Positions 11,215 through 22,356 of a stretch of 64,000 nucleotides of DNA are shown here, one piece after another. The DNA is from Grifola frondosa. Its lineage: Eukaryota; Basidiomycota; Agaricomycetes; Polyporales; Grifolaceae. The stretch's first letter is position 1, and every line of letters starts with the position of its first letter. The translations under genes and the position numbers were made by a program. The stretch is from positions 372,001-436,000 of the forward strand of contig LUGG01000002.1 in the NCBI GenBank assembly GCA_001683735.1, read 5' to 3'. The notes under the pieces are model-generated. The model was not told where the DNA came from. It saw nothing but the letters and a program-made list of their open reading frames with translations, and did not search any database.

Positions 11215-11789
11215 GCCGACAGTGGGCCGATACGCATCGTCATCTTTCGGGTCGTGTGTTTTGGACTTGGGTTATGGGGCGCCGATGAGAGGCTGCCGGT
11301 CGTTTATGCTATCGTGTGCCACCCTCCTTCTCTTCGTGTTGCCCGTGCACTTACGAGTCTCTTTGGGCGAAACAGCTAGAGTAGGTTCGTTCTAGTATAG
11401 ATCCTGTAATGTTGATACCCGCGGCGCCGCGCCCGGCCGTGCTGTCGTACATGCTCTCCATTCCAACAAGCATCGTGTTGTGCGCCTGCTCTGTCATATC
11501 TGGGTTCCGAGTCTGATGGCTTCGTCTGATGGTGGGTATATGCGGATGATCGCAACATCGCTGAGGTGAGAGAATATGAGCTATGTATGATGTTCTGATA
11601 TTCTATGCATGGTTCTGACCCTTGGTTTGACGCTGCCGGTCGTTGATCGCTCCGAGTGCTCCGAGGGATGTTTTCATGGTGCCGCGCAGCCCGCGGCCAG
11701 CGTATTTGTTCCTGTGATAGGGTTTGAATCAGAAACAGGGACTACAATGCAACTTGTGAGGTGTCTCTTCACTTTGTTCTTGTCTTCTC
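11215..11789. other. Intergenic gap
   Basis: 575 bp between the second ssSPT-like gene and the first carboxypeptidase relic. The right part (about 11600-11790) may contain badly decayed upstream sequence of that relic. No gene supported. Confidence 0.4.
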
Positions 11790-12960
11790 GTGGGGGTTTG
11801 CGGCGCACAGCAGGTGCCGCCGACGGATATCCGCCGAAGCGTGTTCTCGGACTCTTACGTGCGCGTGGAGCACCGTGCGTTCGCGCAAATCAATGTGCGG
11901 GTGAAGAAGTCGTGCTTCTGCCATGGCACAGTGTGGTGGGTGTCCGTATGCTATTACGCTTGTGCGGGGCGCTGACCGGTATGTATGCAGGGCGCACACG
12001 GTGTACATCGATGTCGGAGCGCGGCACCTGTTCTACTTTGAGCACAGGGATAGACCGGGCGTGGACAACGTCCTGTTCTGGACTAGTTGCGGGCCAGGGG
12101 TGTCCTCCGCACATTGTAGGGCTGTTCATAGAACTTGGTGTGTGCTCTTCCTTGACCAGCCAGCCGGAATGGGCTTTTCGTACGCGGAGCACGGGGAGCC
12201 CGGGGGGCCGCTCGTCGCCTGTGAGTCTGCTCTGTTTTGCTAGCTGGAAGATGCGTTGACGTGGCATGCAGAGCTCGACGAAACACGCGACGTGGGATGT
12301 TGTGGCGTTCGCGGCGATCGTCTTCGAGTATTTTTCCACGCGCTGAGGGGAGAGCGTTCCGCATGGCGGGCGAGTCATCGGGCGCGTCGTCCGTGTGTCC
12401 CATCCATTTCACTGAAATCAATGGACAAGGCCGCTTCGTCCCGGTGTATGTGGCTGCGATATTTGACGGAATTGGCGGGATCGCACACATTAACCTCACG
12501 TTGGTGATTCTAGATCAGTGGTAGCACTGATGTTCCTCAGGTTGCAGAGCTGGGCGGCCGCCATGCGCGTGTGCAGGTAACGGGCGCACGGACTACGCGG
12601 CGTCGTACTACGACATGCAATGCAGGCATGTAGTCGGGCTCCCGTCCAGACTCTTGCGTGCGTTCCGTTCGAATGCCGTCCACGCACCGGCCGGTCATTC
12701 TGACCGTCACATCGCACTTTGGAGCGCTTGTGTGCGGATGAGACTTGTCGTGGTGTATTCGCGTTATGTGGTTGGCACCCAAGTTTACTGGCTGTAGCTG
12801 CTGCGGCCCTGCGCGCGATAGATGCAGGAGTCCTGCGTCAAGCGTGTCGACCGCTTCGGCTGTAAGGCGGTGAATGCCTTTTGTGATGCGGAACTGATGT
12901 ATCCGTTCTTCGAGACCAATTGGCCAGTCCGCGCGAAGCCTTATAAGACAGGCCTGTGCT
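11790..12960 (+). pseudogene. Serine carboxypeptidase relic 1
   Basis: Broken S10 carboxypeptidase in the plus direction. Matching pieces occur in the correct order but in different frames: INVRVKKSCFCHGTV (about 11889), VYIDVGARHLFYFEH and VLFWTSCGPGVSS (about 12003-12110), LFLDQPAGMGFSYAEHG (about 12148), VVAFAAIVFEYFSTR (about 12298), GRFVPVYVAAIFDG (about 12432), GNGRTDYAASYYDMQC (about 12575), and QESCVKRVDRFGCK to NAFCDAEL (about 12823-12890). The nucleophile region is unrecognisable and the Gly-Gly of the substrate loop is damaged. Base composition is more GC-rich than in the intact copies, suggesting an older or separate lineage. No catalytic Asp/His part follows. Confidence 0.7.
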
Positions 12961-13139
12961 GATGTCGATTTATGGGCTGGCCGCTCCACCAATTTTGTTT
13001 TCCGGTCTGACATTCTGGCATCAAAGCGAGGGCAAGTATGAAGAGACGTGGTGCTACTTGGTCAAGCTTTGGTGGATCAGTCGTGAGCTTCTACAACGAT
13101 AATATGGTGTAGTTTTTGGCTAATCAAAAGATCCATATA

Positions 13140-13540
13140 GCACAACTGGGGAAGCGGCCCAAAGACATCGCCATTTTCCTCGCACATTTTATGATATCCG
13201 AAGGCAGGCCGTTTCGCCATCTGGAGAATCATATGGCTTGACGATTCCACTTCCATGATTCTCGAACCGGCTTCTACGATGCAGGGCCACTACATCTCAA
13301 TTTTCGCATCTGCAGCCGATGCTGAGCCCACATGCGCAGCGCGCAGGACCTTTATCTTCGCAAAGATTGATAGAACTGGACCTATGGCGAGAATCTTTAG
13401 CTCGGGACAAGCGACGTGCGTTGATGCAGGTCAAATATGATAGGCTCCTCATAATGCCCCGGCTCAGTCGTTGGAAAGTACTGGTCAGTTGGCTAGAGAA
13501 GATCTCTGAAGGCCGGGTATGTGCGGAGATATATTAATAA
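13140..13540 (+). pseudogene. Serine carboxypeptidase relic 2 (internally deleted)
   Basis: A second decayed fragment, much closer to copy 1 (4672-6891). 13150-13240 matches the segment before and at the nucleophile (compare [13 protein letters not shown]). 13275-13320 matches [13 protein letters not shown], and 13345-13400 matches the segment leading to the catalytic His (FIFAKIDRTGPMARIF against [13 protein letters not shown]). 13430-13510 matches the C-terminal [18 protein letters not shown] region. The section between the second and third blocks, including the catalytic Asp, is missing. The catalytic Ser and His are destroyed. Confidence 0.7.
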
Positions 13541-13733
13541 CAATTGCAGATGGTCATGATAGTTCCGTGAGTGTTCGGAACCATTTGTGTTCTCCGTCCC
13601 TTTGTTACGTCGTTCTCTACACAACAGCCCACTTTGATTATACATTTGTACACCTTAATCTGAATTATACTAGATCGGTTGTAGCGTTGTTGTGGAATCG
13701 TCTGGCGTACAAGATGGCCGCAGCCTTCTACAG

Positions 13734-16700
13734 TTATTCCTTCGCGGTAAATGGGATATAGGTCCATTTTTCGTCATATCGGCAGTTTGATTTCCCTGGT
13801 CGACCTGCCAAACGCCTTGACTTCAAGCAATACTCAAATGGACGCATTCCTGGTAGCAATCGTGACGTGGGTCGGCATTCTTCGTATTCGGCCCAGACCC
13901 AGTCATCACCAATAATGAATGTATGCGAGTCATTCTCCTTGGTCCAGGGGGAACTCTGGGCGACCACTTCCCTCGTGAATACGTCCCACACCGTCGCCAA
14001 ATTTCGAATAACAGCAATCCGCCAGGGCCAGCCGCGTGGCCCACCAGGCAAGAAGGCTAACGATTTGGCGCGAATGATGCTCCGCAACTTAATGTATCCA
14101 GCAGTCGCAATTCGGTGGCTACGTTGATGTCTGAGTGCCATTCCAGGATCCGCACGAAGCCGTCCTCGCAGCCAGTAGCGATATAACGACCGTCGGGAGA
14201 GAAAGTGATTGCACTGACACCGTGCTCCTCATCACGGAAGCAGAACAATTCGGTGTATTTTTCTGTGTCCCATATTCGCAATGAGGTATCGTCGGAGGTG
14301 GACGCGATGTAGTGTCCATCTGGAGAAAATACGACTGATCGGACGGCACCGCAATGTCCCTCGAGCAATGCGACCAAGCCACCTGTCTCTGCATTCCAGA
14401 CACGTATGGACCAGTCATCGGACGCTGACACTAACCACGCTCCATCTTTCGGAGAGAATTTCAGCGAACGGATAGCTTTCCGCGTGTGGACATCCGTCGC
14501 CCACTTTTCGGCGCATTCGGTGACGGAATATACAACGATTGTTCCACTCTGCGAGCCAAGAGCCAGGTAATCTCCATTAGGAGACATGGCGGTCGATATG
14601 GGTATGGGCACAAAGCGAGAGCACATATTGCCTGATGATAGCAGAGAACACAGGGCCTAAGGTCCGTATTGCCTAGCGAATGTAGCCTTCCGGGGAGGAA
14701 TATCCATAAGAGGATATATGTAGACATATAGAGCACGATCTACTATTTCATTGTGGACTTCGTGTGTATGAACTGGGCAGCATCGCGAATATGTTTCACA
14801 ATCGCAGCACTGGATGTCGAGTATGGCTGTCAACTTCCATAAGGTACCACTCAACTTGTTAAACAAAAGATGACTTACAATGTTCTCCCGGAACCAGAAG
14901 TCTAGACGATCAAGGCCACGGAGGCCATCTTCCAAACAATTTGACAAGCTCAAGAGCTCGCACCACTCCAATAAACGGCAAGTGAAGAAGATCACGAGTT
15001 CCCGAAATATTTCATCATCAAGTTCATCACAATCCATGATATACTCGATCCAAAACTGTCCGCAATAAACAAAGAACTTTCGCGATGCAGTTTGCCTTCG
15101 ATGTCTGGGACTTCTGCGTTCAGAAGTGAAAGGTCGCCAATCTGACAGAGATCGTGCTGAAGATCACGATTCAGAACTCTCAAGGACGTCAACGCAAAGC
15201 GCAGCTGATGCCACTTGGACGTTGCAATGCAGAGCTTCTGCGAGCGACCTGGACTGGTCAAGAAGTCGACAAATGATGAATGTATGACTCGGATAGTGCT
15301 CGAACCCTCCAATTGTAGAACAGGTGCCAGTTCATCTATGACCCGTTCCACTGCATTCACATCGTCGATATCATTGCAAATGAGGTCGAAGAGACAAGAC
15401 GCTGATATAGGGACTTTCGCGAATATGACGAGCTCCAGGATAGAATGGATGAGTGGGCGACGAGGGGGAAAATGACGCAGGTCATCAGTCGATAGCTGAC
15501 AACGATAAAGAATCTTGCAATATAGCTGGTCCAGACGAATCTCAGATTGTCCACGGTCGCCTGGAGATAAGTCATCCTCGAGCAAGATTAAATCGAGTGC
15601 ACGGTGCTGCTTCTCGATTAAATCAAGCGACAGTCTCGCAGAAATGAAGAGACCATCTGCGCGAGTAATGAGATCTTCTGTCTTCTCGGTCCCCGGCCAA
15701 TGGTTTCCCAAAGATTTTCTTTGTCGTAGCGCCTCAATGCGACATTTTATATATACCGCAACGTCAGCGCGCTGTTCTTCATTCGAAGTGTCCAACTGCC
15801 AAGTGTCGAAAACGGAACTGAATGACTCCGAGATATCTGGTTCGGGTCGGCTTGTAACCAGGATCTTGACCCATGACGGAAGGTTAATAGATGCCTCGAT
15901 GAAGCCGTGCAGTGCAGATGCGCGACTGGAAGAATTTCCGCAATCGTCGAGCAGCATCGATGATTATAAGGATTGGCGGCATATAGTGCTTGCGCTGTGC
16001 AATGAAAGATAATGGTTCGATGATGAGTTTCCGAAATTGATCCGTGAAAGATGATGTGCCAATATCAGGACTGGTGCGAAGAAGTTCGAGAATATAACCT
16101 CGAAACAGCGGAAATGTATGTGCGAGACGACGAGCAATAGTCGGCCAGATCAATGCAAGCCGATTGAGTCGCCAATTATCCTGTCTGCAGAAGAACGCCG
16201 AGCCCAGGGTCCAGAGACGTAGTCGCCCGGGAGTGTCTTTGTCATGTTCAGACATAGCAGCAACAGTCGATGCGATAGTAGTTTTGCCACTCCCAGCAAC
16301 TCCATGAAGCCAGAGGACGTTCCGACCCGTTTCCATACAGTCGATCCACTGAAGTATCGCCTGCAAAATATTCTGCCGAGTCCCATCCAGACACCTAGGA
16401 TTGTCAGAATCATGTGCATTCTCAGCATGAGGCATTCTGTTCAACAGAGCTAAGAACAACTAGGTGAAATGGATTTTTCAGATTATGATTGACCTAACCT
16501 TTCTCGCTATTGGTTAGAATACGGCTTTCCACTTCCCATGTGGTCTCTAGATAACGGATACCCACACCGTGGTTCAATTTGCCCTGAAGCTTGTTGAAAT
16601 CGTTTTGGAATTCTTCGAATAAAGCAGTTTGATAATAAATCGACCTGATAACATCAATGAGAAGGAGTATGAAATTTCATTCGTCAATGACATTCACGAC

Positions 16701-17308
16701 ACCCAGAGTCCATCATTCAAGTGATTGTAGATGTACTCAGTACATTTAGTGGCACTATCAATAGCATGTTCAACAGCATCCAGTGGAGAGGCATTTTGGC
16801 CGAGTTCCTCATAGCGGCCAATGAGGAAAGCATGTCTTGCATGGACAGAGCCAACTCCTCGATGTTAGCATCTCTCTGTGTTTGCTCTTTCACAAGCTAT
16901 CGGCGCATTGTGAATATAAGTTTATAAACATCAGATTTAAGAGATCCAGGAATGTCACCTCGAAGACTTCCATGAGAACACAAGGGTGGTTTTTGCAACA
17001 GAATGAAGCTAAAAGATGTCGATGAATCATTAAAACGGCACGGATCGACGATTGAAAGCTCACATCTCGGTCGCGTTGACCAATGACATTACTTGCCCTA
17101 TGTACTCGATGGCTCGACCTAGACCACTGATTATACCAGAGACGTAACCGACATAACCAGACATGACTCCGGTACTAACGGAGTTTGTGCTGTGACTGAG
17201 AATAAGCACAATGGTTCGGCAAAACTGACACGATAACATCTTTGATACTCACAGCTCAAAACTCGTATTCCGTTGTCTCCGAACAGCGTCTACAAATGCT
17301 CCGGGCAT
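13734..17308 (-). CDS. NACHT/WD40 STAND receptor-like protein, copy 1 (frame-disrupted)
   Basis: STAND-class NTPase with the fungal NOD-like layout. From the 5' end (17308): AFVDAVRRQRNTSFE with an intron, then IEYIGQVMSLVNATEM. A helical segment LVKEQTQRDANIEEL (about 16880) follows, then the NACHT domain with an intact Walker A GVAGSGKTTIA (about 16290) and Walker-B-like ILIIIDA (about 15970), SWVKILVTSRPEPD, and a helical middle. The C-terminal beta-propeller has about five WD40 repeats (FSPDGHYIASTSDD, FSPDGRYIATGCED; 14630-14060), ending YEECRPTSR and the stop at 13734. Frame changes are needed near 16800, 15950 and 14060, so it is either a pseudogene or carries consensus errors. Paralogue of 30220-34408. 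Such proteins sense non-self or stress in fungi; the ligand here is unknown. Confidence 0.65.
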
Positions 17309-17844
17309 TGTGGTCTTGAGCGAATGGAGAGAAGCAAGGCTAGAAATATTGCCTGTCGATTTGTTGGGATATCCGCGACCTATGAAAATGCCTTACGCTG
17401 TAAGCTCGTTGCTCCAATGAAAGAGATCATAAAAAGCTGACCACTGTCTGTGGGTATCTGTGTACTCATCTTGAGCGGCGTAAGCGATCAATACATCGGC
17501 GACAACAAAGTTGAGGTCTATAACAGTAAGCAGTTGTATGGTCGAGATACGAAATCATGTATAAGAGGTAATAAGCAACAATACAGGTGTATGCGGCATG
17601 GCCAGCATGCTCCATCCGAGCCCCAAAAAAGTCAACTTCCATTCATGTATTCCGTAGCTGCTTGATCGGTTTCAACCGACAAGGCATCAAGGAGCATGAC
17701 ATGTTCACATGGTGACACCAACATGTACATATAATATAGCTATGAAGGAGAGAGGTGAAATGAGAATTTCAGCGTCTACCAATTGTCAATTCCTGCATGT
17801 TCACGTATTAATTTCATCGACAGACTTGATGACATACGTGTTAC
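17309..17844. other. Intergenic gap upstream of NACHT copy 1
   Basis: May hold additional 5' exons of the receptor (a C2-like N-terminus exists in copy 2), but I could not align any. Nothing else recognised. Confidence 0.35.
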
Positions 17845-18430
17845 TCACTGTGGGCTGTTCATGGAACTCGGAGTGTGTGCGTGATAACCTATCTGCTGCT
17901 GGACGCTTACGTGACGGCGGCAGAGTGCAGGTCCGCGCAGGGTGACGCGTGCGAACGCCGAACAGCACACCACAAGTACTCGTGGAACGCGCACGCGATG
18001 CGTGAGTCTGCCATGCTCCGCCACCTGGGAGTATGAAGAGATGTTCTGCTATCCGATCATGGGGTACTAGTATGCCATGCGCACTCACCGTTGCTTCAAC
18101 GATGCACGCCTGCTACTGACAGTTGACTTGCTCTGCACGCAGGACGATCAGCGTCACGATACCTCAACCAGCTCCACGTCCCGCGTGCTGTATACTCGCG
18201 CTCATCCGGGGACGGCATGGGCGCCCCGTTCCGCGCCGCACCCGACGAACGGGCCGCGTGCGCGACGCTGCACGTCCCTGCGGGGCTGCTCTCGGAGCGC
18301 GGTATACGCGCGCGACTGGGCATGCTTCGGCGCGCAGCCGGAGAGCCTAGAGGGCGTGGGAGTCGACGGCTATAGAGATATGATGCGATCTTCTGCTTCC
18401 CCTCAGTCAAAAGAATTCGGCCAATTAGAT
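17845..18430 (+). pseudogene. Serine carboxypeptidase relic 3
   Basis: Fragments in order: GLFMELGVC (about 17850), HHKYSWNAHAM (about 17971; compare [10 protein letters not shown]), YLNQLHVPRAV (about 18160; compare YLNRADVRSML), and HVPAGLLSERGIRA (about 18270; compare [12 protein letters not shown] before the catalytic Asp). The region between the second and third blocks, which should hold the nucleophile, is gone. The blocks are too divergent from copies 1 and 2 to be a recent partial copy. GC-rich like relic 1. Confidence 0.6.
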
Positions 18431-18769
18431 TTGCGAACTATTTGATCACGCTCTTGTTGGAAAGGTGAGGGTTATATCGCTTAACTTGGCGCTGGCTGCC
18501 CTAGCCAAAGAGGATATGAAAGACGTTCACATGTGTTCTGTTCTCGACCTAAAAGTGCACAGGATAGCAACTCCGGAATCCAGGATAGACGACGGTGAAG
18601 ATAGACATCACAAAACTCTGCTCGCAGCGATCCAGCCACGTTCAGCGTGGCAATACCCAATTCGCGAACCTGTCCTTCTAAATGAGATAACGATAGTCTA
18701 CTTCTATGCAGTTGATGATATCTGTGAACTGTCCGCAGAAACCCCCACGTCTCGTGGAGTGAAATGGGG

Positions 18770-19907
18770 GATGACGAGGAGCGAGTGACTTATCGTAAGA
18801 GTCATGTCGTAGGCGTAGTAGCACGAAGCTGATGCCAAACACCATCAAACAACGCTTTCGATCTACGATCACCGATCACAGCGCTAGTCAACTCGAGCAG
18901 GACCCCCGACAATAAGGGAGGATCCCTGAGCCTAATCCGGACAAATTTTGGGAATTTTGAGGGTCTATGCCTGATATAATCCGGACAAAACAGAGGTTTT
19001 TCAGCGAAATGCCTGAGGATTTGTCCGGACAAAAATCCGGAGGTCTCGGCAAGCCTGATCTGCTGTCCGGACAAATGAGAGATAAACTTATCGATTATAT
19101 CAAGGATTAGGATAACTTTCCACATGTACTACTAATGTGGAATTTCAGTAAATCGTAAAAGTTATCTACTATGCAGTCTTAAAAGCATTTCGAAGGCTAT
19201 CATACATGTAGATTAGAATACATTCTAATTAACGTGATTGATGGTGTATAACCTCCGGCCTCAGCGCTCAGCCTGTGCTCCCTCGGCTGCTTTAATGTGC
19301 ACGGCTCCTGAAGTTATAATGATTTCCATCTGATCATTATCTTTGCCGAATTGAACTTATGGCAGGCAATGTCTAGCACTATTGAAACATGCTGCAGCTG
19401 CTTTGAAAAGGAAGGGAAAAATGGAATGGGAAGAAATTAATACAATTCCAAGTCCTTTGTACCAGTCTTTGTGAGTCTGGCTACCAATTGAAAGAATTAC
19501 ATAGATTTCGGCATGCCAGATTGTCATATCCAGACAAAAAATGGATATTTTGGAGGCCTGATCCTAGAATCCGGACATTTTCGAGGCTTCATAGGGCCTG
19601 ATCTGAAGTCCGGACAAATTTGGGCGAGAGGGCCCGATGCCTGATATAATCCGGACATTTCAGGCCGATTTTCGACCATTTTTCACGGACATTTTTGGCC
19701 GATTTTCAAAAATCCGGATCAGGGTTCCTCACCTATTGTCGGGGGTCCTACTCGAGCTGACGCGTTCAACTATCGTTTTCTGCACTCTCCTCATCAAATT
19801 CTGTGGTGACAACTTTCATTTCTAGAAAACTTGTATGGGACCGCCCGTGATATCTTCACGTCGAACTTGATAACTCACGCTCGAATGTTTGCAGTTCAGG
19901 ACACGGC
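18770..19907 (+). repeat. Duplicated upstream region of carboxypeptidase copy 2, split by a mobile element
   Basis: 18770-18898 and 19758-19907 together match, in inverted orientation, the divergent promoter at 6892-7158 (for example CGATCACCGATCACA at 18867 against its complement near 7055). The match ends close to the MED8 start on that side, so the duplication that made the two carboxypeptidases carried the promoter but not MED8. The matching sequence is interrupted only by the element at 18899-19749. Confidence 0.75.
18899..19749. mobile_element. Non-autonomous hAT-like DNA transposon (MITE-like)
   Basis: 851 bp with terminal inverted repeats AGGACCCCCGACAATA at 18899 and its complement ending at 19749. 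It is flanked by a perfect 8 bp direct repeat ACTCGAGC (18891-18898 and 19750-19757). Eight-base target duplications are the hallmark of the hAT superfamily. Both ends carry many subterminal copies of TCCGGACA, including a 14 bp palindrome TTTGTCCGGACAAA at 19020-19033 and a direct repeat of GCCTGATATAATCCGGACA. The middle is AT-rich and has no coding capacity, so it would depend on a transposase encoded elsewhere. The paralogous promoter at 7032-7039 has the site once (ACTTGAGC on the minus strand), an empty-site control inside the same window. Confidence 0.88.
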
Positions 19908-22118
19908 ATGCCCGCTCTTATCCGAACATTGTGTCTGCTGAGTCTCCTGGCCGTTACGGCTGGTCGCAGCCAACAACATTCAATATTACTTGAAAGTGCA
20001 CCTGGAACTTATCAAGCCAATGCGTCGTTTGTTGTCAATGGTGTCATCCCTCAACAGCCGGATGCCCATCTGTTTACCCCGTTGGAAGACTTGAAACTCC
20101 TGTCAGATTCCGAGTTTACGAGTTTAAGTCACCCATCTTTCCCACGTCACGGCGTACGAATTAAGAGGTCCAATTGGTGCGATGGGACTGTACAGTACGT
20201 GTCACGCGCAGCAACATCGAGGCTCAGCGAGCGTGAAATGTGTTGATCACATTGTTTAGAGCATATACCGGATATATCGACATCGAAGCCAGACATTTGT
20301 TCTTCTACTTCTTCGAGAGCAGGAGTGATCCTGACAAGGACGATGTTATTTTCTGGACCAATGGTGGTCCAGGTGGCTCTTCGTCGATGGGTTTACTCAT
20401 GGAACTAGGTGCGTGGCGATTATTTGGTTCTGTACGATCATGTAATGTAAACTTCCGGTTATTAGGGCCTTGCAAGGTGACCGGGCCAAATCAGACGGAG
20501 TATAATCCTTACTCTTGGAACGAGCAAGCGAATATCTTCTTTATCGACCAGCCGGTCTCTGTGGGTTATTCATATGCAGAGTACGGAGAATCTGTCGTGA
20601 GGATTTTGCCATCATATCGTCGCTAATAGAGTAAATCAGAGTTTCTTCAGGGCACAACGCAAGAAGCGGCTAAAGATGTGGCCGCGTTTGTCGCGATCTT
20701 CTTCGAGAATTTTGCCAAATTCAAAGGGAGACCATTCCACATGGCGGGACAGTCATATGGCGTGCGTCTAGTTCTCATTGTCCTGCGGATGCATCTGGAG
20801 CCAATGTGACATGTATAGGGTCGCTACATCCCACTCTTTGCATCCACCATTTATGATCAGAATGCTCGACTGATTGAAGCTGGTATGTCCACCGTCAACC
20901 TTACTTCCATTATGATAGGTGAGTGTATTCTGTTCAAATGCGATGTCTAAACGGTATGCTGGACGAGTCATGTCAGGAAATGGATGTACCGATGTCATTG
21001 GGATGATGCCTGCCTACTACGATATGCAATGCAAAAATATCACCGTTGCTCCCGTTCAAAGAATCGAGTACGTGTTTATACTTGCACACGCTCGACTGTC
21101 TCAATTATGTTCCCTGTAGTTCATGTGTCCGGATGAGGCAAGCAGTGCGTCGTGGTGATGCAAGCCGCGTTGTGCGACTGACGCAGGCTTTTCTAGTTGC
21201 CTCGCTGCGAGAAGCGGCTAAAGGAATCGTGCAGTGATCAGTTCGACCTGATAGATTGTCAAGCAGCGAACGCTTTTTGTAAAGCAGAAATTGTGGACCC
21301 GTTCATAGCAACAGGTGAGTGGCTTCGTATTGATTACTCACAGTTGCTGGAATGAATTACTCATTACCGAAAGGTTACAATCCTTTTGATGTCTCTAGGC
21401 TTTGGTGGGTGGCTTTTCGTATGCTCATACCGTGTTGTCAGATATAATTTTCTTGCAGCGAAGGAGAGATGATGGACACTTTCTGCTATTCTATCACAAA
21501 GTATCTCATCCCATCTGTAACCACTCATACCGTCTGATCCTCTTGCATTGTCAGAATGATTAACGCATACCTCAATCGTGCAGATGTTCGTTCCATGCTG
21601 GGCGTCGATCCCGCGATAGGAAACTACAGCACCTACTCCCCCGAAGTTGGGCAAGCATTCGCGGCATCGCTCGACAAGTTCTCCTTCCCGGCGCAGTACT
21701 ACATCGCAGGGCTGCTTGAGCGCGGCGTGCGTGCTCTGATCTACGCCGGCGCAAACGACTGGATATGCAATTGGGTATGCGCTTGCGCTTCTTTCGTCTT
21801 CTAGTTTCGTCCTCATGCTGGGCCTCCCATGTAGGTGGGGAACGAGCGGATGACGCTTGAGCTGGAGTGGACTGGACAGCAAACATTTAGGGCACAGCCG
21901 CTGAGGGCATGGAACGTCGACGGTAAGACTGCTGGTCTGACGCGCAGCACAGGAGGTTTCACCTTTGCTACGATCTACGGAGCGGGACATATGGTGAGTG
22001 GTTGCTGTTTGGCCTGCGCAACATGCGTTAACAGGGAGTATTGTTACAGGTCCCGTATGACATGCCCGCGGAGTCGTTGGAACTAGTCAAACGTTGGTTG
22101 GCTGCGGAAGATCTTTGA
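19908..22118 (+). CDS. Secreted serine carboxypeptidase (S10 family), copy 2
   Basis: Intact paralogue of 4672-6891. Signal peptide [16 protein letters not shown]. About ten short introns can be placed so that the frame stays open: [77 protein letters not shown] (nucleophile Ser), GNGCTDVIG, RMRQA joined to LPRCEKRLKESC over a 49 nt intron, [46 protein letters not shown] (catalytic Asp), FATIYGAGHM (catalytic His), and [16 protein letters not shown] to the stop at 22116-22118. Two odd residues: Gly for Cys in the substrate loop (also in copy 1), and Gln for the Glu normally before the catalytic Ser (copy 1 keeps Glu). The hAT-like element lies 158 bp upstream of the start and could alter expression. 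Confidence 0.87.
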
Positions 22119-22356
22119 ACAGTCTGAGTATACTATAATGTGATCAACAGGTTCGGATGTTCAGGTATGGTGCAAAAGAAAGATCTTGTGTATATTATAA
22201 AAGAAACTATGAACATGAGGACTCCGAATTGGTATCTATCACACAGTCAAGCGCGCATCGCAAGTGACAGAATTCATTTTCATGCCCATGTCTACTCGTG
22301 CACGTCCACGCATACATTTTACTGGAATACTCGATGACATGCGCCCGGCTCACTGT

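Noticed and set aside
13867..16012. Plus-strand frames opposite the NACHT receptor
   Set aside because: Shadows of the WD40 and NACHT coding sequence on the minus strand.
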